Assembly: GCF_004682055.1 (NCBI RefSeq)
Contig: NZ_QUZU01000010.1
Coordinates: 1-64,000, forward strand
From: Pseudomonas kairouanensis
GTDB taxonomy: Bacteria > Pseudomonadota > Gammaproteobacteria > Pseudomonadales > Pseudomonadaceae
DNA length: 64,000 nt
Direction: 5' to 3'
Part shown: positions 1 through 8,845 of the stretch, piece after piece
Layout: each line of letters starts with the position of its first letter
Position numbering within the stretch: the stretch's first letter is position 1
Made by a program: the position numbers and the translations under genes
The notes under the pieces: generated by a model
Database searches by the model: none
Seen by the model: the letters and a program-made list of their open reading frames with translations, nothing else
Told to the model about the DNA's origin: nothing

Positions 1-449
1 TAGGCGTGGCGCTTGTCGGCGATACCAACCTTGGCCAGCAGGGCTTCGGCCACTTCGATGGCTTCGGCCTTGCTCTGGCCGAGCACGCGGCGCGGGGCCT
101 CGATGATGTTGTCGAGGATGCTCATGTGCGGCCACAGGTTAAAGTTTTGAAACACAAAACCGATTTCGCTGCGCAAGCGGTTGATCTGCTTGCCGTCGGC
201 GGCCATCAGCTCACCGTTCTTGGCGGCCTTGAGCTTGAGTTCTTCGCCGGCTACCAGGATCTGGCCCTGGTGCGGGTTTTCCAGCAGGTTGATGCAGCGC
301 AGGAACGTGGACTTGCCGGAACCGGAGGAACCCAGGATCGAGATCACATCGCCGTCGCGAGCGGTCAGCGAGATACCTTTGAGTACCTCCAGATCACCAT
401 AGCGTTTATGCAAGTTGCGGATTTCAAGCGCGGGCGCGGCCTCGGCCAT
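1..449 (-). CDS. Amino-acid ABC transporter ATP-binding protein (3' part outside window)
   Basis: This is the N-terminal 149 residues of a HisP/GlnQ-type ATPase that powers import of a polar amino acid through an inner-membrane ABC permease. The Walker A motif GSSGSGKST is at residues 40-48, preceded by the typical LEIRNLHKRYGDLEVLKG start, and the Q-loop FQNFNLW follows. The start ATG at 449 is followed by MAEAAPALEIRN. The gene runs off the left edge, so the signature motif, Walker B and the partner permease genes are not visible. The substrate cannot be told from this fragment; histidine, arginine or another basic amino acid is typical of close relatives. Confidence 0.9.
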   Translation of the reverse strand, partial: MAEAAPALEIRNLHKRYGDLEVLKGISLTARDGDVISILGSSGSGKSTFLRCINLLENPHQGQILVAGEELKLKAAKNGELMAADGKQINRLRSEIGFVFQNFNLWPHMSILDNIIEAPRRVLGQSKAEAIEVAEALLAKVGIADKRHA

Positions 450-895
450 GGGGGGTCCTCGTTGTGTTCGTTGCGTTCGTCGCTGTTGGGCCGCCTTCCT
501 GGCGAGGCGCCAAGCTAGCATAGCGTTTATATGGCAGCCAACAGCGCGGCGGGCGGTAAGCGGGCGGTGTGCGGCAGGGTGTCGCATCGGCACAGCAGCG
601 TGTCGCGCCATCAACAACCGAACAACCGTTTAAACCCGAAAAACCGCAGGCTTCGCGTAAAAAAGGGCGCGATGGTGCCAGCTTTGGCCGGGGGTTGGAA
701 GGGTCAATCGGGCAAACGGTGCGTATCAGCCCTTTTATGGAGCGTCACGTACTTTTTGTGTGTGTTTTTGGTGCGCTTTTTGGTTTGCAAGTGAGTCGCA
801 CGGTAACGCTATAGCGGAATTTCAGTGTTCTCAATGAGTTGCGAGGGGTGTTGAATTGTCCTACAGCCCGCGTCAATTACGGGCTTGTAACAATT
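450..895. other. Intergenic region between the ABC ATPase and gabP
   Basis: About 450 bases between divergent genes. Short open frames here overlap one another, lack good ribosome sites and resemble nothing known. It should hold the leftward promoter of the ABC operon and upstream activator sites for gabP, but I could not identify these with confidence. Confidence 0.5.
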
Positions 896-910
896 TGGCG
901 CAAATATTGC
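896..910 (+). promoter_or_regulatory. Sigma-54 (RpoN) promoter candidate for gabP
   Basis: TGGCGC-N5-TTGC with the invariant GG and GC exactly 12 bases apart, matching the -24/-12 consensus TGGCAC-N5-TTGC at nine of ten informative positions. Transcription would start near 922, about 80 bases before the gabP ATG at 1004. A sigma-54 promoter implies an enhancer-binding activator; which one is not evident. Confidence 0.6.
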
Positions 911-1003
911 GTAAAAAATAAAGAACGCCCTGTTGGTTTCTTTTCACGAGAGAGAACGCAGACCGGGCGAACCGTTTTCGCAATTCCTCGCAAAGGTGTG
1001 TCA

Positions 1004-2395
1004 ATGAGTAGTACGCAAAGCTCCAATGACCTCGAACAGGGGCTCAAACCGCGTCACGTCACCATGCTCTCGATTGCCGGCGTTATTGGTGCCGGTTTAT
1101 TTGTTGGCTCCGGCCACGCGATTGCTGCCGCCGGGCCGGCCGTACTGCTGGCCTACGCCGCTGCGGGCACGCTGGTGGTACTGGTGATGCGCATGTTGGC
1201 CGAAATGGCCGTGGCGTCGCCGGATACCGGTTCATTTTCCACCTACGCCGACCGTGCGATCGGTCACTGGGCGGGTTTCACCATCGGGTGGTTGTACTGG
1301 TGGTTCTGGGTCTTGGTAATCCCTTTGGAGGCCAACGCCGCGGCGACCATCCTGCACGCCTGGTTCCCTGACATTGCGATCTGGGCGTTTACCCTGGTGA
1401 TCACGCTGTTGCTGACCGCGACCAACCTGTTCAGCGTGAAGAACTACGGCGAGTTCGAGTTCTGGTTTGCGTTGATCAAGGTTGTGGCGATCGTAGGCTT
1501 CGTGATCCTCGGCCTGGCCGCGATTTTCGGCTTCCTGCCCACCAGCCAGGTCAGCGGTGTGTCCCACCTGTTCGACACTCAAGGCTTTATGCCCAACGGC
1601 ATGGGCGCGGTGCTGGCGGCGATCCTGACCACCATGTTCTCGTTCATGGGCACCGAGATCGTCACCATCGCTGCCGCTGAATCGAAGAACCCAGGCCAGC
1701 AAATCACCAAGGCCACCAACTCGGTGATCTGGCGGATTGGCTTGTTCTACCTGCTGTCGATCTTCATCGTGGTGTCGCTGGTGCCATGGAACGATCCAAC
1801 CCTGGCCGCGGTAGGTTCCTACCAGACCGTGCTGGAACGCATGGGCATCCCGAATGCCAAGCTGATCGTCGACCTGGTGGTATTGGTTGCCGTGACCAGC
1901 TGCCTGAACTCGGCGCTGTACACCGCCTCGCGTATGCTGTTTTCCCTGGGCCGTCGCGGTGATGCACCGGCCGTGGCCAAGCGCACCAACAAGAGCGGCA
2001 CGCCTTACTGGGCGGTGATGCTGTCTACCGGCGCGGCGTTCCTGGCGGTATTCGCCAACTATGTGGCTCCGGCCGCAGTGTTTGAATTCCTGTTGGCCAG
2101 CTCTGGCGCCATTGCGTTGCTGGTGTACCTGGTGATCGCGGTGTCGCAACTGCGCATGCGCCAGAAACGCACGGCGGCAGGCGAGAAGATCGTCTTCAAG
2201 ATGTGGCTGTTCCCAGGCCTGACCTACGCGGTGATGGTGTTTATCGTCGGTACGCTGACCATCATGCTGTTCCAGGAAGCGCACCGCGTGGAGATCATCG
2301 CGACGGGCGTGCTGAGCTTGCTGGTGGTGGCGGCGGGGCTGCTTGTATCGAGCCGCCGCAAGGCGCAAAAAATGGGCGCCGTAGTAACTAGCTGA
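1004..2395 (+). CDS. gabP: Amino-acid permease, probably GABA permease
   Basis: A 463-residue inner-membrane proton symporter of the amino acid-polyamine-organocation superfamily with about 12 membrane segments. The N-terminal stretch LKPRHVTMLSIAGVIGAGLF and the later GSFSTYADRAIG are hallmark GabP/AnsP/ProY-group signatures, and overall it reads like GabP, importing 4-aminobutyrate. The open frame extends upstream to 839, but the ATG at 1004 (MSSTQSSNDLEQGLKPRH) gives the family's usual length and is preceded by AAAGGTG. The gene stands alone, preceded by a sigma-54-like promoter and followed by a REP doublet. Substrate assignment within the family is an inference. Confidence 0.8.
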   Translation: MSSTQSSNDLEQGLKPRHVTMLSIAGVIGAGLFVGSGHAIAAAGPAVLLAYAAAGTLVVLVMRMLAEMAVASPDTGSFSTYADRAIGHWAGFTIGWLYWWFWVLVIPLEANAAATILHAWFPDIAIWAFTLVITLLLTATNLFSVKNYGEFEFWFALIKVVAIVGFVILGLAAIFGFLPTSQVSGVSHLFDTQGFMPNGMGAVLAAILTTMFSFMGTEIVTIAAAESKNPGQQITKATNSVIWRIGLFYLLSIFIVVSLVPWNDPTLAAVGSYQTVLERMGIPNAKLIVDLVVLVAVTSCLNSALYTASRMLFSLGRRGDAPAVAKRTNKSGTPYWAVMLSTGAAFLAVFANYVAPAAVFEFLLASSGAIALLVYLVIAVSQLRMRQKRTAAGEKIVFKMWLFPGLTYAVMVFIVGTLTIMLFQEAHRVEIIATGVLSLLVVAAGLLVSSRRKAQKMGAVVTS

Positions 2396-2410
2396 CGGAA
2401 TGCGTTCAAA

Positions 2411-2504
2411 AATGTGGGAGGGGGCTTGCCCCCGATGGCGGTGTATCAGGACCAGATGGGCTGGCTGGCATACTGCAATCGGGGGCAAGCCCCCTCCCAC
2501 ATTT
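2411..2504. repeat. REP doublet (REPIN), GTGGGAGGGGGCTTGC family
   Basis: Two imperfect palindromes in inverted orientation about 40 bases apart: the left arm starts AATGTGGGAGGGGGCTTGCC and the right arm ends with its reverse complement CCCCCTCCCACATT. It lies directly after gabP and could act as a 3' stabiliser or terminator for it. The same family recurs at 25582, 28577, 29991 and 57541. Confidence 0.9.
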
Positions 2505-2514
2505 GGTCTGGTGG

Positions 2515-2928
2515 TCAGTCTGGGGAATTGGCCAGTGCTTGGGACGCTGCAACGTAATCAGCCTGAAACTGCGGCGATTCGATCCACGCCAGCGCCTCGG
2601 CTTCATCGTCGGTATCGGTGGCCCACTGGTGGTACTCGATCAACACCGCAAAGATAAAGTTGGTGGCCTCCTCTTCACCTTCCTGCTCCAGTACCAACGC
2701 CAACAGCGGGTGTGCCAGGAACACGGCGCATAGCGCCTGCTGACTGGTCTCGCCGGCAGTGCGCATCTCGATAAACAGGTCGATCAAATCCACCGACTCA
2801 AGGTCGATACGGCTGTCATCGCCGGCAAATGCATCCGGCTTGGTAGCAACGGCGCGTTGGGTACGGTTCTGCTTGGCCTTGGTCTTTGCCCGTTGGGCGC
2901 GTTTTTGCTGCTTGTTTGGCGAGGCCAT
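2515..2928 (-). CDS. Conserved hypothetical protein, 137 aa
   Basis: A small soluble protein of unknown function. Its N-terminal 25 residues are very basic and Gln/Lys-rich (SPNKQQKRAQRAKTKAKQNR), followed by an acidic, mostly helical body. Codon use matches the neighbours, and the frame is closed by a REP element at its 3' end. Proteins of this look are common hypothetical genes in fluorescent pseudomonads. The basic tail suggests nucleic-acid or ribosome contact, but this is only a guess from composition. It is transcribed alone, with no operon partner. Confidence 0.6.
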   Translation of the reverse strand: MASPNKQQKRAQRAKTKAKQNRTQRAVATKPDAFAGDDSRIDLESVDLIDLFIEMRTAGETSQQALCAVFLAHPLLALVLEQEGEEEATNFIFAVLIEYHQWATDTDDEAEALAWIESPQFQADYVAASQALANSPD

Positions 2929-3119
2929 GGGTGTGACGTCCTAGGGTTCAGAGTGGGCTATTGAAGCGCAGGTTGGGGGAAATCCCAAGGGTGTCTGGCA
3001 TTAATTGGCCGGAGGGTGCGCTCACGGTGGTCAACATAGCTCAGTAACTTGCTGTAACCCTCGACCTTGCGACAGTAGATGCATACGCTTGCTGCTTTAC
3101 GACCAGCGAGAGCGTTTCG

Positions 3120-4085
3120 ATGACCCGCGACACCCTCGAACACAACCAGATCCCCCTCTACTTCGTCGCCGTCCTCCTGGCCGCTACCTTCGGTTTGTTC
3201 GCACCTTCTTTGGCGCACGGCCTCAATGTCCTGATCACCCCCGCCATCGCCGTGCTGATGTATGCGATGTTCCTGCAAATCCCGTTTCTTGAGTTGCGCA
3301 GTAGCCTGGCTAACAGGCGCTTCTTGTCAGCACTGTTGTTGGCCAACTTCATTCTGGTGCCCGTGCTGGTGTGGGCGTTGACTCGTGGCCTGGTAGAGCG
3401 CCCGGCGTTGCTGGTGGGGGCGTTGTTGGTGTTGCTGACGCCGTGTATCGATTACGTGGTGGTGTTTACCCATATCGGTAAAGGCGACTCGCGGTCGATG
3501 CTGGCGGCGACGCCGGTGCTGTTGCTGTTGCAGTTGGCGCTGCTGCCGGTGTACCTGGGGTTGATGTTGGGCGCGCAGTCTGAGGTGGTGGTGCAGGCGG
3601 GGCCGTTTGTCGAGGCGTTCTTGCTGTTGATCGTGGTGCCGATGGTGCTGGCGGTCCTGACCACTGCACTGGCGAAGCGCTCAAATGTGGTCAGTGCCTG
3701 GAATGCTGCCTGGGCCTGGCTTCCGGTACCGGCCATGGCGCTGGTGTTGTGGGTGGTGATCGCTTCGCAGATCACGTCGGTGGTGCGCGATATCGACCTG
3801 CTGTTGCCGGTGATCCCGGTGTATGTGGGCTTCCTGCTGCTGGCGCCGCTGTTGGGGATGCTGGCCTCGCGGTTGTTCTCGCTGCCGGCGATGGCGGCGC
3901 GGGCGGTGACGTTCAGTGCATCGACGCGTAACTCGTTGGTTGTGTTGCCCTTGGCGCTGGCCCTGCCCGAGGATGTGCGCGGGTTGGCGGCGACGGTGGT
4001 GATCCTGCAAACCTTGATCGAGTTGGTGGGTGAATTGGTCTACATCCGCCTGATCCCAGCGTTGGTGTGGCCCGCGCGTCGGTAA
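3120..4085 (+). CDS. Bile acid:sodium symporter / ACR3-superfamily transporter
   Basis: A 321-residue polytopic inner-membrane protein with nine to ten hydrophobic segments, the usual size for the BASS/ACR3 group. The stretch TPCIDYVVVFTHIGKGDS resembles the ACR3 arsenite-efflux segment PC-x-x-x-V-x-x-x-x-x-x-KG, including a cysteine before the conserved lysine-glycine. No arsR, arsC or other metal-resistance gene lies nearby, so arsenite export is only one possibility; members of this family also move organic anions with sodium. The start ATG at 3120 follows GCGAGAGCG. Confidence 0.75.
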   Translation: MTRDTLEHNQIPLYFVAVLLAATFGLFAPSLAHGLNVLITPAIAVLMYAMFLQIPFLELRSSLANRRFLSALLLANFILVPVLVWALTRGLVERPALLVGALLVLLTPCIDYVVVFTHIGKGDSRSMLAATPVLLLLQLALLPVYLGLMLGAQSEVVVQAGPFVEAFLLLIVVPMVLAVLTTALAKRSNVVSAWNAAWAWLPVPAMALVLWVVIASQITSVVRDIDLLLPVIPVYVGFLLLAPLLGMLASRLFSLPAMAARAVTFSASTRNSLVVLPLALALPEDVRGLAATVVILQTLIELVGELVYIRLIPALVWPARR

Positions 4086-4162
4086 GTGTGTGTCTGTTCA
4101 GGCGCTATTCAGCAGGGGGGTCGGCACCATAGGTCGGCGCCCTTCACCTGACAGGTCAACCG

Positions 4163-5755
4163 ATGGATCACCGCAACCGTTTTCGCCTTGAGTCCCTAGG
4201 GATTTTCCTGTTCGCCTTGCTGTTGTTCACCCTGGGTATCTGGGATCAGCAGCCACAAGGCTTTGACGGACGCTGGGCGTTGTTCCTGCAGGAAATGTTT
4301 CGCCATGGCGCGAGTCTTTTCCCGACAACTTACGGCCAGCCTTACGCGGACTACCCTGGCACCGCCACTTTCTTAAGTTACGTATTCGCCCGGCTGTTTG
4401 GCGCGCCCAATCATTTGGCCAATGTGCTGCCCACCGCCTTGGCGTCCGCCGGGGTGGTTGCGCTGATCTATCGCTTGCTGGTGCCGTCCAGTCGCCAGTG
4501 GGCGTTACTCACGGTGTTGTTGACCCTGCTCACCACCCAGTTGCTCGAAAAGTCTCGCTCGGTATGCCTGGATCAGATGGTGGCGTTGCTTTGCGTAGGC
4601 AGCTTCTACCTGCTGCACAGTGGTGGGCGCTGGAGGCGGTTGGCGGTGTTCCCAGTGTTCATCCTGGGTTTTGCGATACGCGGGCCGCTGGGGTTGATCG
4701 AGGTCTGCGGCGTGGTGTGCGTGTATTGGGCGCTCGGTAAGCCCGGTGAGCGGGTCAAGCAGGTGTTGCTCCACGGTATCGTCGGTTTGATATTGCTGGC
4801 GGCCTGCTGGTGGCTGCTGGTGAAGCTGGCGCGCATCAGCGGTGGTGACGCGTTCGCTGACGAAGTGTTCAAGATGCAAGTCGGTGGGCGCCTGGATGAA
4901 ACGGGCGAGCCGTTCTATTTCTACTTTCAATTAAGCCTGTACCGCTATTTTCCGGTGGTGCCGTTGGCATTGGCGGCGATGATCGCCCTGCGTCATCGGT
5001 GGTCTGAGCGGTATGCGGGTGATATGCAAACGGTGGCGCGGCTGGGCGCTTGCGGCCTGATGATTCTGCTCGGGTTGTCGATACCGCATTTCAAGCGCGC
5101 TTATTACATTCTGCCGATGGTGCCGATGTTTGCTGCTGTGGCCGCCTATGGGCTGCTCCAGGCGCAAGGCTGGCTCGCTGGTGTGCGTCGATGCTACGAA
5201 GGGCTTGTCGTGGCGCTGCCGGCGTTGTGCGTGGTTGTAGTGCTTGTGTGCCGGCAGGGGTGGCAAAAGCACGGTGACTGGCCGGATGTTTCGCTGCCAC
5301 TTTTGATTGGCGTGTTGCTGGTGCTGCAAATGGCGGCTTTGATTGCCTGGCGACGTGCGGGGCGGTTGGTGTGGCTCAGCCTGATCGCATTGATCGTGCA
5401 GTGGTTGTTGCTGGTAACGGTGGTGGAACCAGCCAAGGACCTGCAATTCGATACTCGAACCTTTGTCGCTCAGGTCGAGGCGCTGCGTGCCACGCAGCCT
5501 GGGCCATTGGTGTTCATCGATCTGGGGCGAGACACCTGGGCGGTGCGCTACATGATGAACCTGGATCACGACGAGCAGCCGGTATTTGTTGGCAGTGACC
5601 AGCTTGGGCGATTGAGTACGCTGCCGCGTCCGGCATGGGTGATTGTGGCGCGCAAGGAGGCGGCACTGTTGCGCGCAACACCGCTGGAGAGTCAGGTACC
5701 GGATTTTGAGGGGCGGTTGAATGACAATCCGTTGATGGTGTTTTTGCTCAGATGA
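4163..5755 (+). CDS. ArnT-like family 39 membrane glycosyltransferase
   Basis: A 530-residue inner-membrane protein with about 11-12 membrane segments, of the GT39/ArnT/PMT type, which transfers a sugar from a polyprenyl-phosphate donor to a lipid or protein on the periplasmic face. The N-terminal periplasmic loop after the first membrane segment has the typical acidic-aromatic sequence (DQQPQGFDGRWALFLQEMF) and a later YADYPGTA, where the catalytic acid usually sits. The hydrophilic C-terminal part has an LDHDEQPVFVG segment like ArnT C-terminal domains. No arn genes are adjacent, so the donor and acceptor are unknown. Confidence 0.7.
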   Translation: MDHRNRFRLESLGIFLFALLLFTLGIWDQQPQGFDGRWALFLQEMFRHGASLFPTTYGQPYADYPGTATFLSYVFARLFGAPNHLANVLPTALASAGVVALIYRLLVPSSRQWALLTVLLTLLTTQLLEKSRSVCLDQMVALLCVGSFYLLHSGGRWRRLAVFPVFILGFAIRGPLGLIEVCGVVCVYWALGKPGERVKQVLLHGIVGLILLAACWWLLVKLARISGGDAFADEVFKMQVGGRLDETGEPFYFYFQLSLYRYFPVVPLALAAMIALRHRWSERYAGDMQTVARLGACGLMILLGLSIPHFKRAYYILPMVPMFAAVAAYGLLQAQGWLAGVRRCYEGLVVALPALCVVVVLVCRQGWQKHGDWPDVSLPLLIGVLLVLQMAALIAWRRAGRLVWLSLIALIVQWLLLVTVVEPAKDLQFDTRTFVAQVEALRATQPGPLVFIDLGRDTWAVRYMMNLDHDEQPVFVGSDQLGRLSTLPRPAWVIVARKEAALLRATPLESQVPDFEGRLNDNPLMVFLLR

Positions 5756-5766
5756 AAAACTGCAGT

Positions 5767-6921
5767 CTAGGGTTGATCCAGTTGCTCTGGGATGAAGCCC
5801 TCGTCGCGCAGAGATTTGATTACGCCTCTGATCAAGTAGTTGTTTGAGAAGCCAATGGTGTACTGCCGTGCGCCTGGGTTGATAGGGAGCAGCATGCCTT
5901 GATCCACCAGTTTTTTTATCTGGTAGGTTCTTTGTGGGGCGGACAGCATTGGAAGGGCGTCGGCGATATCGCCAGCTTTGACGACTTTCAGTTGAATGGC
6001 CGTGATAAGGATTTTTTCCTCCAGCGGCGTGATCCATTCGCGATCTTTTGCCAGTGCAACCGTTGGGGCAAGGATGTGTTTGGTCAGATACCCGAAATCG
6101 GTCAGTCTGCTGACCTTCTCCAGTTCATCCCTGATGCCTGCGAGGACATAGGTGCACCAGGCTTCAAGGCCTTCTTTGGTGCCCGTGTCTGCGGTGGACA
6201 GCATCTCGTAATATTTTTCTCGATCAATACAGAACACAGCGGTGGGGTTGAGTACTCGGCCGCCTGTGCTGACATTGAAGCCGTATTTCATCAATAGTGC
6301 ATACGTAAGAAGGCGTACGACACGGCCGTTGCCGTTGCCAAAGGGGTGAATCCAGCCAAATCGGTGATGAGCCAGGGCAACCTTCATCAAATCGTATTTG
6401 GGGGCATCCGGCTTATTGACGAAGGTGACCAGTTCTTGCATGTATCCCGGCACCATCACGGGATCCGGGGGGAGGTGGTCTGACTGGGCTATGCGTACAC
6501 CTGCTTCTCGGTAGGCGCCGGGCGTCCGATCACCTTCGCGCTGAAGCCCTTGAACGGTTATTGCGTGAATTTCGCGAATGGCAAATTCGGTAAGGTCTGA
6601 GCCTGGCTGGATAATGCCTTCAACGTAGTCCATGGCCTTTTCGATGTTCGCGATCTCTCGTAGCTGATCGGAACCCTCGGCTGTCCCGTCAACTTTGCTT
6701 TCGATGTAATCGGCCAGCGTGGTGTGATTGCCCTCAATGCGGGCGGAGCCTAGGCTTTCCAGTGTGTGGAACAGGTCTTTGAGTTGGAAAAACACGGCGG
6801 GCGGTGTGTCGCCACCCAATTGCAGGCGCCTCAGATGTTCCAGTTCGCCCAGTACGTCAACCAGGCCTGAGTCGAACGAGGGGTTCAAAAGCTCCAGATC
6901 GTGGTGAAGAAACTCGGCCAT
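5767..6921 (-). CDS. Fic-domain AMP transferase (class II, N-terminal inhibitory helix)
   Basis: A 384-residue Fic protein, predicted to transfer AMP (or another nucleotide part) to hydroxyl groups of target proteins. The active-site loop HPFGNGNGR is at residues 192-200; the usual HPFx(D/E)GNGR acid position is occupied by Asn. The autoinhibitory motif S-x-x-x-E-G is at 59-64 (SARIEGN), the class II arrangement found in self-contained Fic enzymes. The C-terminal 90 residues look like a winged helix ([18 protein letters not shown]). No separate antitoxin is adjacent. It ends 11 bases from the convergent glycosyltransferase gene. Three TATCTCAA repeats precede the start and suggest autoregulation. 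Confidence 0.9.
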   Translation of the reverse strand: MAEFLHHDLELLNPSFDSGLVDVLGELEHLRRLQLGGDTPPAVFFQLKDLFHTLESLGSARIEGNHTTLADYIESKVDGTAEGSDQLREIANIEKAMDYVEGIIQPGSDLTEFAIREIHAITVQGLQREGDRTPGAYREAGVRIAQSDHLPPDPVMVPGYMQELVTFVNKPDAPKYDLMKVALAHHRFGWIHPFGNGNGRVVRLLTYALLMKYGFNVSTGGRVLNPTAVFCIDREKYYEMLSTADTGTKEGLEAWCTYVLAGIRDELEKVSRLTDFGYLTKHILAPTVALAKDREWITPLEEKILITAIQLKVVKAGDIADALPMLSAPQRTYQIKKLVDQGMLLPINPGARQYTIGFSNNYLIRGVIKSLRDEGFIPEQLDQP

Positions 6922-6930
6922 ATTGGGGAA

Positions 6931-7025
6931 TATCTCAAGATTGGTTTTTGATTATCTCAAAAAATTGCGCTCAAGCGCCCGTAAAATGGGCGTTGAGGAC
7001 CTGATTGGGCCCAACACTATCTCAA
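6931..7025. promoter_or_regulatory. Three direct TATCTCAA (TTGAGATA) repeats upstream of the fic gene
   Basis: The octamer TATCTCAA occurs at 6931-6938, 6953-6960 and 7018-7025, each followed by an A-rich stretch ending in ATTG. The first two are 22 bases apart, two helical turns. The array lies 10-104 bases before the fic start on the minus strand, a natural place for an operator bound by the Fic winged-helix domain. Function is inferred. Confidence 0.45.
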
Positions 7026-7134
7026 AATTGAATGTCAGATAAGTGAAAAGCATCTGAAATTTAACTGCATCCGGTCTTAATGCCCTTCCTGACCTTGAGG
7101 CGGGTGTAGTGGTTGCCATCAGCGTGATGTTCAT
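6952..7134 (-). CDS. Possible 60-aa open frame between the Rha-like and fic genes
   Basis: The frame starts 12 bases after the stop of the Rha-like gene, with AAGG about nine bases before its ATG (MNITLMATTTPASRSGRAL). It overlaps the repeats and the hairpin that seem to belong to the fic leader. I recognise no family. It may be a decayed phage gene or not a gene at all. Confidence 0.2.
   Translation of the reverse strand: MNITLMATTTPASRSGRALRPDAVKFQMLFTYLTFNFEIVLGPIRSSTPILRALERNFLR
6970..6997. other. Imperfect inverted repeat in fic leader
   Basis: CTCAAGCGCCC, a 7-base loop, then GGGCGTTGAG: a hairpin with one unpaired base, between the second and third TTGAGATA repeats. It could be a terminator for the upstream Rha-like gene or an operator. 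Confidence 0.3.
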
Positions 7135-7145
7135 GGGCTGGTGCC

Positions 7146-7604
7146 TTATAGGCCAAGCGGTAGCTTTAGTTGCTCCCTAAGGTGGATGACTTGTTGGTGC
7201 ATGCCTGGTTTGTCATAGCGCCAGTGGGCGAGGCGACGACCGCTGTTGCTGGCCTCCCTCTTGCGAGCTTCCAATGATTGGCACGTGTGGTCATACCGCG
7301 CTTTGCGGAATGCCATGATCAGATCGTACTTAAGCTCTACTACTCGATCAGTATTGCGAAACAGCGCCAGCAGAAAAAACGCCTGGTCCTCGTTCAGTAG
7401 GGCGAAGCGCACACTGCCGCGTTCATATCGACCGGCGGGCCTTGCCTCTGTTTCAAATGCGAGCAAGCCGAACTCTTTGAATTTTTCGGAGTGGCGTTCA
7501 ATCAGTGTCAGTGAGCTCTTGTGTTGATTGCCCAGCAGGTTGACCAGTTGCCGGCTGTCAACCCGCAACTCGCTACCAATCTGGGTCAGCATAATTATGT
7601 TCAT
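7146..7604 (-). CDS. Rha-like phage regulatory protein
   Basis: A 152-residue protein resembling the phage Rha/pRha regulators. The N-terminal region has the typical DSRQLVNLLGNQHKSSLTLI segment (family: DSR.VAE..GK.H..VL..I), followed by an F-x-x-F-G...ERG-x-V-R-F-A-L-L-N-E-D-QA-F-F-L-L region and the helical end MAFRKAR. Such proteins are encoded by lambdoid and satellite phages and influence lytic growth. No integrase, capsid or replication genes surround it, so it is probably a leftover of a prophage or a domesticated gene. The start could also be the second Met (MLTQIG) at 7592. Confidence 0.65.
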   Translation of the reverse strand: MNIIMLTQIGSELRVDSRQLVNLLGNQHKSSLTLIERHSEKFKEFGLLAFETEARPAGRYERGSVRFALLNEDQAFFLLALFRNTDRVVELKYDLIMAFRKARYDHTCQSLEARKREASNSGRRLAHWRYDKPGMHQQVIHLREQLKLPLGL

Positions 7605-7792
7605 GCTGCCACCTCTGCCAGCGGGTTTCCGCTTAGGTAGCAGAGCGCAATGCCTTGGTGAGTTCGCCCATGAGATTGTTCATCTGCGGGACCGGTCTGC
7701 TCTGGTATGCGAGTGGTGTGGGCTTGAATTGCCATCGTCTGTGCCTCATGTGGCGTTGTTGGTAGTCGACGATGGCAATGCTAGAAGGGGCT

Positions 7793-7801
7793 TTATCCAC
7801 A
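7793..7801 (+). promoter_or_regulatory. Perfect DnaA-box sequence
   Basis: TTATCCACA, the consensus strong DnaA box, in the AT-rich gap between two accessory genes. A single 9-mer can occur by chance; no cluster or origin-like repeats accompany it. Confidence 0.2.
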
Positions 7802-7849
7802 GAAAATTAGGTGGCTATTTTTAAACTAGTTATAAGTTTTGTGGCGAGA

Positions 7850-8845
7850 TTAATTTTTAGAGTTTGGAGGACGACCGGGACGACTCGCCCCATCGGGGAT
7901 TCCGGTCATTTGCTTCAGCCACTTCACAACAGTAGAAGTTAGCTCGGGCATTGCACCTGCATGCTCGGGCTCATTGGCAATCATGTGAATTTTTATAAAG
8001 TCAGCCATATCGCCGATACGGTAATCCTTGAAGTCTGGCGATGCCCATAGCTGTGCTGCCATTTCATGCACCGCCAGAATCGCGCGCTCTTTAGCTGGTT
8101 GACGGCGTGGCCCCTCGGTTTTTTCGCTAGAAACCTCTAACCTTTCTTGTAACTTTTGGATTTCTAATCTTTGGGACTGGATGGTTCGCTCTTTCGCGGA
8201 AAGCTCCATCATGCTCAGCCTATCTCTAGATTCTAGGACGGTTACTTCGGCATTTTTGGCGAGTGCGATAGTCTCAGCTTTTTCAGCTCGAGCTAATGCT
8301 ACTTGCAGCTCAATGGTGAGCTTGCTGGCTGACTCATTCGCCTTTCTCTGATCATTCTGATGCGTGAGCCATTTTCGAAGCCTTTTGTAGCCATCTGCGC
8401 TCATCGGTGCAGGTTGATCAATCCAGCTAGCGGCTCGATCCGAATTGACCGCCTGGACGACTGAGAGTATTTGGTTTGCTGCTGGCTCTGTTAGGGCAGA
8501 GCTGATGGCAACTGACTCCAGTACGACTGAGAGCTGGCGAGATATCCAGCGCCTCTCGACAAGAACTCGGCTGGATTCGACTGCGCCGTTTGCGGTATGA
8601 AGTAGCGCTGGGACGTGCTTGCCCGTTGCTGCCATTAGGTATTCGCCAATGTCCTGATATGTGAGGGCAATATCAGGGTTTGGTTTACCGTTCTTGATCA
8701 CGCAAATAGTGGCCTGGTTGAACTGAGATCCGGTATCTACTGCCCCTAGCAGTAAGTGAGCAAGCCCCTCTAGCAGTGCTGGGCGGTCTGCTTTGATTGA
8801 AGTGCAGACGGCTTCAAGCGATATATATTCCTTAGAAGAAAGCAT
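7850..8845 (-). CDS. Unknown coiled-coil protein, 331 aa
   Basis: I do not recognise a family. The first 150 residues are globular. Residues about 155-245 form a long, heptad-like alpha helix rich in Glu, Lys, Ala and Gln (KLTIELQVALARAEKAETIA and following). The last 85 residues are a second globular part starting at PAKERAILAVHEMAAQLW and ending in the basic tail SRPGRPPNSKN. There is no signal peptide or membrane segment. Base composition is clearly more AT-rich than the flanking core genes, and the gene lies between the Rha-like gene and tRNA-Phe, which suggests arrival by transfer. The layout resembles KfrA-like DNA-binding coiled-coil proteins, but that is only an analogy. Confidence 0.6.
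   Translation of the reverse strand: MLSSKEYISLEAVCTSIKADRPALLEGLAHLLLGAVDTGSQFNQATICVIKNGKPNPDIALTYQDIGEYLMAATGKHVPALLHTANGAVESSRVLVERRWISRQLSVVLESVAISSALTEPAANQILSVVQAVNSDRAASWIDQPAPMSADGYKRLRKWLTHQNDQRKANESASKLTIELQVALARAEKAETIALAKNAEVTVLESRDRLSMMELSAKERTIQSQRLEIQKLQERLEVSSEKTEGPRRQPAKERAILAVHEMAAQLWASPDFKDYRIGDMADFIKIHMIANEPEHAGAMPELTSTVVKWLKQMTGIPDGASRPGRPPNSKN

Noticed and set aside
7793..7801. DnaA box as sign of a replication origin
   Set aside because: A single 9-mer, without clustered boxes, AT-rich unwinding element or replication genes.
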